A stretch of 64,000 nt of DNA, from contig NC_134775.1 in assembly GCF_050436995.1 (NCBI RefSeq), forward strand, positions 7,417,124 to 7,481,123, in the 5' to 3' direction. Both the position numbers and the translations under genes were made by a program. Below the pieces are notes generated by a model. It had not been told where the DNA came from. It did no database searches and saw only the letters and a list, made by a program, of their open reading frames with translations. This DNA comes from Anticarsia gemmatalis. Lineage: Eukaryota > Arthropoda > Insecta > Lepidoptera > Erebidae. Below are positions 1 through 11,747 of this stretch, one piece after another (positions within the stretch are counted from its first letter, which is position 1; each line of letters opens with the position of its first letter).

Positions 1-255
1 TACTCGTATTTAATATTTTTATAAATGTAAATAATTATGTATGTATATACTCATCTATATTTATGTATAGTCACATGACCACATTGTTATTTATTTGTAA
101 ACCTTTTTCTCAACTAAATTTTCCTCCTTTATAATTTAAACACCTACTTCATTTAATCTCTGCATCACCCCAAGGTAGACTGGCAGAAAATGCCTTAGGC
201 ATTAAGTCCGCCTTTATACAAATTGTATAAGAAGTTTAAATAAATAAATAAATAA
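1..255 (+). repeat. 3' UTR fragment of a non-LTR retrotransposon with (TAAA)n tail
   Basis: The stretch 'ctgcatcacccc...ggcattaagtccgcc' followed by TAAATAAATAAATAAAT is shared with two copies at about 57350-57650, so it is a repeat tail rather than unique sequence. It runs directly into the broken integrase end of the gypsy element on its right. I infer a 5'-truncated LINE 3' end inserted next to, or into, that element. Confidence 0.7.
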
Positions 256-257
256 AT

Positions 258-3083
258 AATTGTTAAAAAGTAAGTGTTTTCGATTGAAAATATATCTATA
301 AATATCTCTTCGAAAGGTTTTGATTGCGTTTGAGTTAATTGAAGTTCCGGTTTAATGGGTTTTCTGTCGTATTTCATGAGTTTACACGATTCGCATGAAT
401 TTATGATGCTTGCGACTGTTTCGTGCAGGTTATTCCAGTAGTAAGTTCTCTTGAGATGCGCTATTGTCTCTTTAATGCCTCTGTGACATGTCTTACCTTT
501 ATGGTATTTCAATACAATCTGACGTTGTTCATTCTCGTCTTCGACGTAAACTACACGCTTAGTGCATTCAAATATTTTAGTTGAGTCCTTTTTAAACAAT
601 TGTGTTATAATATTTGTAAACGACTCGCGATGTCTATGGTCTTCAAAGTAAATAAAATGTTTGATTTTAGGTCTAATGTATTCTTTAAGAAATTGTTTGA
701 TTATCTCTAAATTATCTATTGGCATGTGGACTTCTAATACTTTCTGTTTGTCGCGCGATAGATCTTTAACAGTTAGTTCATTTCTATTCCATGTATATAT
801 AAGTATTTGGTTTGGTTTTGTATCGATTGCTTCGTCTAATATCGGTAAGTCGGAAGAGTCGGTATTCTCTTCAGAATGTACTGTATCAAGTGTTGAGTTG
901 TCCTTTTCGGATGCTGTGACAGTTTGGCTGTCAACAGATGGTATAGAATATGTCGATTTTCTTGATCTTATTTCCTCATCGTCCGAAATAACTATTGTAT
1001 CGGGGGAATTTACTTGGGTTGACATATTATCCTTATCAATCGCGTTTATTTTAATACGTGAAAGTGCGTCAGCGTTTCCGTTTTGTTTACCTGGTTTGTA
1101 TTTAATATCATAATCATACTCATCTAGTCTTAAGCTCCATCGAGTTTAACGACTGCCTGGTTCTTTAAGCGTGTGTAACCAAACTAAAGGTCTATGATCA
1201 CTAAGTATAATGAATTTTTTACAATATAAATAAGGTCTGAAATCTTTGCATGCCCAAACTATTGCAAGTAGTTCCTTTTCAATAGTACTATAGCGCGTTT
1301 CGGCGTCATTTAATGTTCGACTTGCGTATGCTATTGGTTTATCGCTACCAATTGGGCCTTGTGACAATACTGCTCCTACTGCGTAGTTTGATGCGTCAGT
1401 TGTCAATAAAAATGGTTTACTAAAATCAGGGAATTGTAAAAGTGGGGCATTTGTTAATATTTCTTTACATTTTTCGAATGCGTTTACGAATTCCTGAGTA
1501 TGTACGATTTTTCTACCTTTCTTTAAACAATTTGTGAGAGGTTGTGTGATCTTAGAGAAATCTTTGATGAATTTACGGTAATAGCCTATTAAACCTTAAA
1601 AGCTTTTTATCTCCGTGGGAGTTTTAGGAATAGGGAAATTTAAAACTGCATTAATTTTATCTTGGTTTGGTTTGAGCCCATCTTTAGAAAGAGTGTGTCC
1701 TAAGTAAAGTACTTCTTTTCTTAAGAACTCGCACTTATCTAATGTAACTTTTAAGTTTGTCTGTCTAAGTCTGTCGAATATTTTTCTGAGCTTTTCTATG
1801 TGATTTTGTAAGCTATTAGAAAAGACTATGATGTTATCTAAATAGACTAGAAAATGCATTCCTTGTAGTCCTTTAAGAACATTGTCCATAGCTCGTTGAA
1901 ATGTAGCCGGAGCTGTCTTTAAACCAAAGGGCATTCTTTTAAATTCATAGTGACCAGATTGGGTTGTAAAGGCTGTTTTCTGTCTATCAGAAGGCTCTAC
2001 TTCTATTTGGTGATAGCCACTAGCAAGATCTAGCGTAGTAAAATACGTAGCTTTACCTAATTTGTCAAAAAGATCTGTATTATTTGGGAGAGGATACTTA
2101 TCATCGACCGTAATTTCGTTTAAACGTCGGTAATCTATTACCATTCGGTATTTTTGTTCACCTGAAGCGTCTAATTTTTTAGGGACAAGATGTACAGGGG
2201 CACTCCAAGGGGAATGAGATTCAGTTATTACATTGTTATGTAATAATTTCTGTACTTGTTTCCTAATTTCTTCGTTTTCTGTTGGAGGTTGTCTATAAGG
2301 TCTTATATATATAGGGTCCTCGTTGCTTGTGCGTATTCTATGTTTTACTTGGTTGGTAAAAGACAAGGGGATTTCTTCGCAATAAAATATGTCTTTATAT
2401 TCTAGACATAGGTTTTGAATACAGGTTCTCTCTTCGTTATTTAAATGTTCTAAACGTAACTTGTTTAAATTAGCTTCTAATATTGAATTGGTTTGACTAT
2501 AATTCAAGTTATGATTTGTCGTATTTACTTTATATGATTCTGTTAATGGGTGGACTAACAATGGTTTTTCTAGTGTTATTAGAACGTCTTTATTATTAAG
2601 GTTTTGTATGATTGTTTCTGCATAAAAATCTTTACATGTTATCATTGCGTCTGGTGTTCGAACGCCTGAACAGAATTCCGTAAATGAGATAATGGCTTCG
2701 CCATTCCCTACTGTTGTAGGTAATTTTACTTTGACTTCAGAACGCCTGGGAATATTTATTTTAAAGTGTTCATAATAAAGAATTGGTATTTCGGTGGTAT
2801 TTGTTCGTAATATTTGGTTTTTCATGTCAATGTTAGCATCTAATTGTTTTAGCAAATCTATGCCTAGTAGGCCGTCATAGTCTTTGTCAACTTTATAAAC
2901 GAAAAACTTATGAGTTAGATCTGTTTGAAAGGTTTCCGTAAGCGGTATATTTGCTACTTCCGTGTGTTGGCTACAACCATGTGTGCTAACTACTTGGAAA
3001 GGCTCTTCATACGTATTATAAGGAAAATATTCATTTATTTTTTCCGGATTTATGAAAGAACGCGTACTGCCAGTATCGATCAT
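258..3083 (-). pseudogene. pol of gypsy element G1 (protease, RT, RNase H, partial integrase)
   Basis: All domains lie in one frame. Protease begins with the DTG active-site triad near 3080. RT spans about 2330-1600, RNase H about 1440-1150, and the zinc-binding HHCC part of integrase about 520-380. Two in-frame TAA stops, at 1596-1598 and 1146-1148, interrupt it, each where relatives have a leucine. The second aspartate of the RT YxDD box is asparagine (codon at 1833-1835), which should abolish polymerase activity. The integrase catalytic core is cut off at the left by a LINE tail. Confidence 0.85.
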
Positions 3084-3151
3084 GAAAATAGCGTCTAGTT
3101 CTGGTATTTCGATATGAGGTAGTCTATGAGCTTGCGAATAGTTTAAATTGA

Positions 3152-4092
3152 TTATTTCTGGTGATCGTCCGGTGAGGCTTCTATGGTAAAATTTTCCTCA
3201 TTTTCCTCAGACTCTACGTAATTTTCGTACATTTCTTGATTGTCCAAATCTATACATTCGTTATATGTTTCATAATCCTCATATTCGTCTATGTTATTTT
3301 GTTTTACTGCCGTTCGCATGGAGACGTCCGTGTTAGGCTTAGGTGTTGTATTTTGCGGGAAACGATTCTGATTTAATTGATTTGGTATCCCGAATTTAAA
3401 TTGATGATTGGGATTTTGTTTGAAAAATCCGCTTTGTTTATAATTATTAACTGCTCTAGGCAATTGTTGTTGCGGGTGACGGAATTGATTAGGTTGTCCT
3501 AACTTGTTAGGCTGAGGGAATCTCATTTGGTTATTAACGGAATTGTTTCTATTAAATAGATTAGGGAATGTTTTATGCTGAGAGTTTTGTGGAATATTAT
3601 TATTTATGCCGAATTTAAATTGACTTTGTGGCGTTGGTATGATAGGTTTAGATTGCAATGGTTTATGGTTCGATTTATTTTTAGATTGATATTGCGTTTG
3701 GAAATTGACCTCCTCTGTTACGACACTTAGTGCACTTTCCAGCGAGGTGCATTTGTTCAATCTTACGAATCGAAGCATTTCCTCGGGTAAGTTATATAAA
3801 AATACGTTTAACGCGGTATTGTTGTATATAATATACTTAGCTGCTTTGATGCCTTCGTCAGTTAAAAGGTTGACTTTAGATATTAAGGATGATCTTATAT
3901 TCTGGATTCTATGGCAGAACTCAATATACGTTTCTCCTTGTTTCATCTTAAGATTCTCTAGTTCTATGGCAATACAGGCTTCAGTGCGTGGATCACCAAA
4001 ATGCTGTACAAATAATCTTTTTAACTCCTCCCATGAGCTTGAATTTCCTTAGGAATAAGTTGAATTGTATTTGTTGGCTCATTTGTTGCCAT
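3152..4092 (-). pseudogene. gag of gypsy element G1 (broken)
   Basis: The start codon at 4092 opens a short peptide that reaches a stop after about 23 codons. The gag frame resumes near 4045 and runs to 3152, ending in an Asn/Gln-rich low-complexity region and an acidic tail. I infer an internal deletion or frameshift near 4050. Gag forms the particle and packages RNA. No zinc knuckle is visible, as in several gypsy-group gags. The frame differs from pol, consistent with ribosomal frameshifting between them. Confidence 0.7.
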
Positions 4093-4130
4093 TTTTACAA
4101 ATATATATTATTTTTAGGGCAAAAGATTAA

Positions 4131-4406
4131 TCTATACTAATATAATAAAGCTGAAGAGTTTGTTTGTTTGTTTATTTGTTTGTTTGTTTGTTTGTTTGTT
4201 TGAACGCGCTAATCTCAGGAACTACTGGTCCGATTTGAAAAATTCTTTCAGTGTAAGATAGCCCATTTATCGAGGAAGGCTATAGGCTATATAACATCAC
4301 GCTACGGTCATTAGGAGCGGAGTAGCAACGAAAAATGTTACAAAAACGGGGAAAATTTTGACCCATTCTCTTAGGTGACGCAAGCGAAGTTGCGTGGGTC
4401 AGCTAG
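4131..4406 (+). mobile_element. Helitron-like non-autonomous element, full copy (family Hel-A)
   Basis: It starts TCTATACTAATA and ends CAGCTAG, lies between A and T, and has a stem-loop CGCAA-gcgaag-TTGCG close to its 3' end. 5'-TC, a 3' hairpin, CTRR-3' and A^T insertion without target duplication are the Helitron hallmarks. A (GTTT)n microsatellite sits near the 5' end. There is no coding capacity. It is the type copy for many others in this window and interrupts the 5' UTR of G1. Confidence 0.8.
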
Positions 4407-4416
4407 TAAAGTATAT

Positions 4417-4645
4417 TAGGCGATTTTTGTCCGATATATACGCTTAAACTAAGTGTAGATTCGGCTATGTTTGTCCGAAAAGACACGTTCCTATACTAAT
4501 TGTAGATTTCGCGATTTTTGTCGAAGAATACAAGTAAATACTATAACTAATTGTAGATTTCGCGATTTTTGTCGAAAAATACAAGTGAAAACTATAACTA
4601 ATTGTAGATTCCGCGATTTTGACCGAAAATACGAGTGGATATATC
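4417..4645 (-). repeat. Tandem ~50-bp repeats in the 5' UTR of G1
   Basis: Four to five imperfect units, each built around 'actaattgtagattycgcgattttt' and followed by 'tcgaaaaatacaagt', lie head to tail between the PBS and gag. The two middle units are nearly identical and the outer ones more diverged. No conserved reading frame runs through them. Repeat arrays at this position exist in Drosophila gypsy, where they are insulator sites; the same role here is only a guess. Confidence 0.75.
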
Positions 4646-4910
4646 AACTTAGCGATGTTTGGTCCAGTTAGATATATAAGGATAGACACGGGGTTATGGA
4701 AACAGTGCGAATAAGGATTTACTCACAGTAAACTGCTGCTGCCCATGCCGAGTTGCTGTCTTGAACGATGTTAGCGAGATGCTGCTGCTGCCCGATGCGG
4801 TATTTGACGAAATTTGTAAGTTCTTCGAATCTTAGTCAGGCTGTTAGTTGCCGCGAAGTACCGATTTTTGTGTACGGAACGACGAACTTTACGCGAACTT
4901 AAGATCCGAC

Positions 4911-4922
4911 CCGACTGCGCCA
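4911..4922 (-). other. Primer binding site of G1
   Basis: The minus strand reads TGGCGCAGTCGG just inside the 5' LTR. An initial TGG pairs with the CCA end of a tRNA, as expected of a minus-strand primer site. I believe 17.6/297-type elements use a serine tRNA with a similar site, but did not check this. Confidence 0.7.
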
Positions 4923-4926
4923 GTCA

Positions 4927-5222
4927 AATTAATGGACAGCACTTTATTTAAAAAATATATATTTATTTTAATTAAAATAAAGGTGTGCTCGTAGAGCATC
5001 AAGCCGAGACAATTACAGGAACAGAACTGGGCTATGGTACAAATGACAAAGCTTTTATACATGTGGTTTTAGTCACGTGGTATCCGCTATGGCGTGATAC
5101 ATACAATCATGGTATTCATGAATGGTCTTAACAGTGAACAAGTAATCGTAAATCAAATGGTTATAGTTTTGGCGCTCATCAAAGTTACAGTAATTGACCA
5201 ACTAGCATTTGACACCGTAACT
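4927..5222 (-). repeat. 5' LTR of gypsy element G1
   Basis: On the minus strand this 296-bp block opens AGTTAC and closes TTAATT, the terminal style of insect gypsy LTRs, and lies four bases before a tRNA-complementary site. A TATA-like TGTATAAAAG (about 5050-5060) and AATAAA signals in the second half fit promoter and polyadenylation functions. No partner 3' LTR is in the window, so the limits rest on the termini and the PBS only. Confidence 0.75.
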
Positions 5223-5244
5223 CTAACCCATTGATTATTGTTCT

Positions 5245-6894
5245 CTAACCTATTGATATTGTTTGTAGAGGCCTAGCAGGATGCATAACTAGGTTGTCAG
5301 AAGCTGTAACGGGGTCGTCATGGACAGACATTATTGCAGTATCATCTGCATATGTTGCTGTAACAATATCATTGGTAGTTGGTAGGTCCGCGGTGAAGAT
5401 GAGATATAATACTGGTCCAAGTATGCTCTCTTGCGGTACTCCAGATTTAATTTCCTGCATTTGTGAAGTACCTCCATTGTGTTTAACCTCAAAGCATCGC
5501 TCTTGAAGATATGAACTGATGATTCCAAAGAAGCTATGCGGCAACATCTTTTTCAGTTTGTATTTTAACCCATCATGCCAGACCTTGTCAAAAGCTTGTC
5601 CTATATCGAGGAAAACAGCTGAGCAGTATTGTTTGTTCTCGAGTGTTCTACCTACGACATCTACGAGGCGATGAATTTGCTCTATAGTTCCGTGTTTTGC
5701 GCGAAAACCAAATTGATGACTGGGGAGTATATCCTGTAGATGCTGTGTCATACGATTCAGGATTATTCTCTCCAAGATTTTTCCTATAACCGGCAGAAGG
5801 CTAATTGGCCTGTATGAACTTGCTTCCTGTGGTGGTTTTCCCGGTTTTGGTATCATCACTACTTGAGCTATCTTCCATTGGCAGGGAAAAAATTCTAGTC
5901 GCAGACACGCGTTGATGATACTAACTATAAATAGTATTCCCTTTTTAGGTAGGTGTTTCAGCATAGTTGCGTCGATTGCATCGAATCCCGGTGATTTCCC
6001 TTCTTTTAGGTTCCTAATTTCGCAAGTTATTTCTTTAGGGCTCGTACTTTTCAATGGAAAGCACATCTGCATAGCACTATTTAAATAGTTGTTTACTTCA
6101 TCGTCATGTTCTAAGTTTAGACTTGGGAATGGTTCAAATACAGCTCGAAGATGTTCTGCGAATACTGTAGCTTTTTCAGAGTCCGATCTGGCCCAGTTTC
6201 CAGCAACAGTTTTGATTGGTGGTATATGCGTTTTCGGTCTTTTAATCTTCCTTGTGGCCTTCCATAATGAGTAATTAGTGTCTGGGCTGGGCTTCAACTC
6301 CCTTAAGAAAGCTTGTAGGTTATCTTCTTTCATCTTTTTTATGAGGTATTTCAGTTCCTCGGAAGCCTTGTTGAATGCTGCCTTGTCAGTTGGATAACGA
6401 GTGCTGTGCCATATTTTGCGAAGGTTACGTCTTTCAGCTACTTTGTCCTTGATGTGTTTTGGGTAGTGATGCTGTACGTAAGATGGTATCTTTTTTGTTG
6501 TTGTGGATTCACTTAAAGCATTATGAATTAGCCTGTTCAGCTGTTCTATAGCAAGTTCTACTTGTTCAACAGTCTTCAATGGGATGTTTAAGTTAACATG
6601 GCTGGTTATGTAGTCTTGATAGATTTCCCAGTCGGTGTCCTTGTTGTAGAGTTTGAATGGAGGTTCAATCAGTAATATTTTACTGTTTATATTTAATATC
6701 ACTGGGGAATGATCGGAGGAGAGATCGGCGCAGGGCTCAATATGCAATGTTTGTGGTACGTTTTTAACGATGAAAAAATCGAGCAGATCAGGCGTTTTAT
6801 TTCGGTCTGTCGGCCAATAGGTTGGTTTACCATGTGACAAGCAACGAAGACAAAGCTCCTCTGTTGTTTGGTAAAGTTGCCTTCCACGGGGTAG
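5245..6894 (-). pseudogene. Jockey-type LINE ORF2 fragment (endonuclease end and RT)
   Basis: The frame runs from the endonuclease C-terminus (SSDHSPV motif) through a long linker into reverse transcriptase with AFDKVWH, SGVPQESILGP and the YADD catalytic box near 5340. It begins mid-endonuclease at 6894 and ends soon after the YADD box, so both ends are missing. The region is one open frame of about 530 codons. The PQES replaces the usual PQGS. It lies between two gypsy elements, and the LTR of G1 starts 23 bp beyond its 3' break. Confidence 0.8.
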
Positions 6895-6917
6895 GGTTAA
6901 CCTGGAGCCCCAGTAAG

Positions 6918-6973
6918 TGTGTTTGGCGTTCCAGTCGCCTTTGGCGTTCCAGTCGCCTTTGGCGTTCCAGTCG
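6918..6973. repeat. 18-bp tandem repeat, three copies
   Basis: The unit TTTGGCGTTCCAGTCGCC occurs three times head to tail at the point where the G2 reverse transcriptase breaks off and the Jockey fragment begins. It translates in the minus frame as a repeated six-residue block, an accident of being in frame. I read it as a junction scar or satellite expansion, not a gene part. Confidence 0.8.
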
Positions 6974-7377
6974 CACTACTTCTATATAAATGTATCATAC
7001 CTAAGAATCGACGAAGTTGCTCCACGTTGTCCGGCCGGGGATATTCTACTATGGCCCTGACCTTGTGGTCCAGTGGTTGAATGCCTTCGGTCGATACTTG
7101 GTAACCTAAAAATTCGATACTTTCCTTGCCAAATTCACATTTTGATATTTTTATGGTTATGCCAAATTTTGCAAATCGCTCAAATACTTTACGTAAGTGC
7201 GTTTTATGGCCCTCTAAACAATCGCTAGCGATGATGACGTCATCGATAAAACAGAATAAGAAATCTAAACCTTCGAGTACTGTATTATAATTATTCATAA
7301 ATCTTTGAAAACTTTGACTGGCTGTTCGTAAACCAAAATTTAATCTCATAAATTCGAATAGCCCAAAAGGTGTTATC

Positions 7378-9640
7378 TGATCATGAAACAGGACAGACCT
7401 TGTCTTTGAAAAACAGTAAAACATATGAAATATGTAGTTGGTATGAAAGTGTCAGGGATTATAGTAAAGAAAATATGAATAAAATTTTAAGTTCGATATC
7501 AGCACTTACTTTTTCAAATGTATATGAAAAAAATAACTTACAGGGAGCATTTGATGAATTTCATACCCTATTCAAAATGTTTTTTAATCTGTGTTTTCCA
7601 ATAAATATGATAAAAAGATCAACCAATTCAGGTAACAGTAAATGGTTAACGAAGGGAATAAAGAAGTCCTGTGTCAGGAAACGCTGTCTTTATCTGAGTC
7701 TACAACACAACAAACATAAGGGTAACAGAAAGTGTAACAAATTTAAAACATATACTTACATACTTAAAAAGTGTATATATAAATCCAAGCAATTGCAAAA
7801 TAAAAAATACATAGATAACAACGAAAATAAATGTAAAGCTGTATGGAACATAATTAATGAAAATATAAATGGTGAAAACAAAAAGACTCAAATTGACAGA
7901 ATAATTAAAGATAATCAAACATATGATGAACCTAAGGAAATAAGTGACATATTTAATGAATTTTATATTAATTTGACAAATAAAAATAAATTTAAATTTA
8001 AGATTGACGACATAAATAAGACTCTAGGTAGTACCATTAATCAAACAATTTTTCTTAGACCTACAGATGCTTTGGAAATATTCAGAATCATTCAAAGTCT
8101 AAAAAACACTAATGCAGTGGGGATAGACGACATCACAACCAAAGCAATCAAGTTATGTGCACGGAGTATATCTCACCCTATAAGCTACTTAATAAATTTG
8201 TCTTTTGAAGAAGGTACCTTTCCAAGCATACTAAAACAATCGATCGTAAAGCCATTGCTTAAAAAGGGAGATAATTCTGACATGTATAACTATAGGCCTG
8301 TGACACTTATACCGATCATGTCAAAATTTTTTGAAAAGGTTATGCTAAGAAGGCTTGAAGAATTTTTCACTAGACATGGTGTTCTAAAGCAGGAGCAATT
8401 TGGGTTTAGGCGGAACTGTAGTACCTCATTGGCTTGTTTTAATTTATGCAAAATTGTTACTCAGGCAATAAATGACGGTTTTCCTATCTCAGCGATCTTC
8501 CTGGACATGAGTAGAGCATTTGATTTTGTAGATCATGAATTGCTTCTACACAAACTAGAAAAGTACGGCATAAGAGGAAAAGCAAATGAATGGTTAAAAG
8601 ATTACTTAAAAGACAGAACACAGTGTGTAGAAATCTCTAAAGTTCACAAAAACATAAAATATAAATATAGAAGTGACCTTAGACAAAACAATTTTGGAGT
8701 GCCACAGGGCAGCGTATTAGGACCATTCTTGTTCCTTGTATATATTAATGACCTGCCAAATGTTACTAACCATGAAACAATCCTTTTTGCCGACGACACA
8801 ACCCTTCTTGTAAAAGGTAAAAACATAGACACATACGAAGCGGAAATCAATGAGGCAATAAATAGTATAATAGGTTGGCTATACTTGAATAATTTACAAA
8901 TAAACATGACAAAGACAAAAATGATCCAATTTCAGACTCACAAAAGGAAAACAATAAATTTAAATATTAAATACAATAACACTGTCATCGAACAAGTACC
9001 AAGCACAACATTTTTAGGTATTAAAATAGACCAACACTGCGATTGGAAAACTCACATAGAATTTATTTGTAGTAGGCTTGATCGATTCGTGTATGGACTT
9101 AAAAGGTTGCGTATCACAGTGTCAACAGAAGCTGCTATTAGCGCATATCACGGATACGTATCATCCGTTCTTTCGTATGGTCTCCTATTGTGGGGAAACT
9201 CGGTAGACATCATAAAAGCATTTAGAGTTCAAAAAAAATGTGTTCGTGCAATCTGTGGAGCTTCATACATAGAGAGTTGTAAGCCACTGTTAAAAAAGTA
9301 CAATATATTACCTCTACCGTGCATGTATATGAAAGAATTGTGTCTTTTTGTACAACAGCACCCAGAATGCTTCACTAAACATATTGATGTAACTAGAAGA
9401 AAAGTAACACCTAGAAATAAATATAAGCTTTGTCAACCACTGTGCAGACTCGAATTATACAAAAGAAATTCCTATATTAACGCAATAAAAGTGTACAATA
9501 AATTGAACTATTCATTTAAAGGTTTGCCATTAAGTTTGTTTAAGAGGAAACTAACAGAATGGCTAAAAGAGAAATGTTTTTATAATATAAATGATTTTAT
9601 GTTGTATCACGAAGAAGGAAATGAACCGTTCAAAACTTAA
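7378..9640 (+). CDS. LINE-A ORF2: endonuclease tail, linker and reverse transcriptase
   Basis: About 750 codons are open without a stop. After the terminal SDH motif of the endonuclease comes a basic linker, then RT with AIFLDMSRAFDFVDH (motif A), FGVPQGSVLGPFLF, and an intact FADDTTL catalytic box near 8790. After RT come the CR1/Jockey C-terminal block with VLSYGLLLWGNS and a basic end. It would prime reverse transcription at nicked DNA in a full element, but the nickase domain is lost. The first few codons derive from G2 rather than the LINE. Expression is not shown. Confidence 0.85.
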
Positions 9641-10004
9641 ATATTGTATACATTAACTGCTAAACATTTATTATTGTTATTATAAAGATGACATAAAATA
9701 AATACAGACATTCCATTACATATATGACATTCTTCTTTTTTTTTGACATTTATTCTTTATCTAATAATAATTTCTTGACATAAAACAACTATTGTACTAA
9801 GTAATTTAATTTCCATTGAGTAAGTCTTAATATTATGTAAATAATTTTGACATTATCGAGCCGTAATTATTTTATATTCCCTAAAATTGGACATTTGCAC
9901 ACCATATGTTATGGTAAAAAGTAATGGACCAAAATAAACTTAAGACCATACTATGTACTACTACTTTCTGGCAAATAAAATAATTTGAATTTGAATTTGA
10001 ATTT
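9641..10004 (+). other. 3' UTR and tail of LINE-A
   Basis: An AT-rich non-coding stretch follows the ORF2 stop and ends 'ctggcaaataaaataatttgaatttgaattt'. The short tandem (AATTTG)n tail abuts the right copy of the 9-bp target duplication. No other feature is seen. Confidence 0.85.
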
Positions 10005-11502
10005 GGTGTTATCACCGCAGTCTTTTTTATGTCTTCCGGTGCAATTTTCACGAAATGATATGCTTTATTAATATCAAGTTTTGAGAAAATTTTCTTACCT
10101 GCCAAAATATAATTGAAGTCGAGCAGTCTCGGGACAGGGTAACGGTCCGGCTTGGTGATGGCGTTTAGACGCCTGTAATCACCGACTGGCCGGATATCTC
10201 CATTCTTCTTCGCGACGACATTCTGCAAATACCTAATTCTTGCATTAATTTAAATTCCTGTTTAACCTTATGATACCTGTCGGGTGGCAGCGGTCGCGCT
10301 CTAGCATGAACGGGCGGTCCGGTGGTTTCTATATAGTGAAAAACATCGTGACCAGAATCATGATCCAAATTTTTGAAAGATACAGGCTTAGTTATTTCTG
10401 AAAATTCCAGCAACAAATCACTAAATGGATGATTGCAATCTACTGTACTAATTGATAAATTATCGCAAAGGGTCAAGCTACCCAACGTTAGCAAATGCGT
10501 TTCCTTATCAATTAATTTGCGCGCACTTAAATCTACTATTAGCGTATGATGTTCCAAGAAATCCGCACCTAATATGGGTTGAGTAACCTCCGCGACTACA
10601 AATGTCCACCGATATGGGCGCCGAAGGCCTAAGTTTACATGTAAAGTCTTTACGCCGTACGTTTTTATTTCACTCCCGTTAGCTGCAAATAGTTTATAGT
10701 CCGAATGTGCGCCTAATAACTTTTGCTTTTTGTTAACTGGAATGATGGACACGTTCGCACCTGTATCCACTAGAAATTTTAGTCCGTTTTCCCTATCATA
10801 TACACTGAGGCGGTGATTACTACCCGGTACAATCACTCCCGCCACTGTAGGTCGTACCGCATCTAGTTTTCCGCCTGCTTCGCTACTGGTGACTTCCATG
10901 CACAGGGTTTCTCGCACCTCGTTGCCCTGGCTCGGTACCGGTAGTGCCACCTGCACAACCAATTCGGATCCGCTGGCGTTCGGGACCTCGATCGTGCCCG
11001 AAACGATCCATAACCTCCACGACCACGGAACGTGCTTCGGCGATGCTGTGTAACCTCTTCCCGCAGGGATGCAACTTCTATGTTCAACTTGTGCATCTGT
11101 GCTAGTAACTCGTTCATCGGCATTTGATTCGGCGACTGATAGCTGGTATTCTGCTGATTACCGCTCACCTCTGCGATTTCTCCGCTTCGTACGTTCTCCA
11201 TAACCTTGTCCGCTATGTTCGCCAAGTTTTCCAAACTTTGATCCTGGCTTTACTTTATTCCTAAATGGTCAACACTGCTCTCACAGACGCTGGTAATCGT
11301 GTGATCCAAAGACTGTGCAAAGTTTTGTCTGATGTTTGGGCGTTCCGGCCCAAATCCCGCATTCGGCGCAAAAGTTGTGAAGGTTTCTGAGTTCCCAACT
11401 CCATCTCACCCACCAGCTTCTGAAATTGGCGCTCGGGGCTTTCCTCATACACCTGTAGTAGACGATCCTTGATGGCCTTGAATTTTTCTGTGGCTGGTGG
11501 CG

Positions 11503-11689
11503 TGTAGCGACATCATCGTAGATATAATCGACGTAACCAGATAGGGCACACCATAAGATAAAGTAGAGATTAAGTAGATAGCAAAAACGCACGTCCTTTA
11601 TTAGTATATAAGCACTCAGTATATGTAAAATAAATCACTTAAAAACCATCAAGTGTTTCACTACATCTCCTTGCCGGACCATCGGCAAA
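11503..11689 (+). repeat. 5' LTR of G3
   Basis: The 187-bp LTR begins TGTAGCGACATC and ends GGCAAA, one base before the primer site. It has TATA-like 'agtatataagc' near 11612 and AAATAAA near 11627. The flanking TGGCG is repeated after the 3' LTR. Confidence 0.95.
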
Positions 11690-11690
11690 T

Positions 11691-11706
11691 TGGTGACCCC
11701 GACGAA
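11691..11706 (+). other. Primer binding site of G3
   Basis: TGGTGACCCCGACGAA starts one base after the LTR end. The initial TGG is complementary to a tRNA CCA end. It agrees with the site of G2. Confidence 0.75.
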
Positions 11707-11747
11707 CAGCAAGCAATTGATCAAGAAGAAAATTCGTCAAAACAAAA

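Larger units (their letters stand above)
256..5222 (-). mobile_element. Ty3/gypsy LTR retrotransposon G1, 3' truncated, decayed
   Basis: Reading on the minus strand there is a 5' LTR, a primer binding site, a long 5' UTR, gag, then protease-RT-RNase H-integrase in one frame: the layout of the insect 17.6/297/TED-like gypsy group. The integrase stops after its first strand near position 260, so its core, any env and the 3' LTR are missing. A Helitron-like copy sits in the 5' UTR next to gag. Point stops and a changed RT catalytic residue show it is dead. Confidence 0.85.
7378..10004 (+). mobile_element. 5'-truncated CR1/Daphne-like LINE (LINE-A) with 9-bp target duplication
   Basis: GGTGTTATC is repeated exactly at 7369-7377 and 10005-10013, and between them lies a LINE ending in (AATTTG)n. 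Removal restores the RT frame of G2. The 5' end is cut within the endonuclease, at its SDH motif, as typical of target-primed insertion. The protein matches the LINE at 45812-54660 closely, so both belong to one family. Confidence 0.9.
6974..10962 (-). pseudogene. pol of G2: protease and RT, interrupted by a LINE
   Basis: Protease has an intact DTGA motif near 10770 and a GADFLEH flap region. The RT entry region has lost a short stretch near 10225, shifting the frame. Fingers and palm then read to position 10014, and the rest resumes at 7368 past a 2.6-kb LINE. The catalytic FIDD box is intact near 7235. The sequence ends at the 18-bp tandem repeat before RNase H. It cannot make a working polymerase as it stands. 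Confidence 0.8.
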
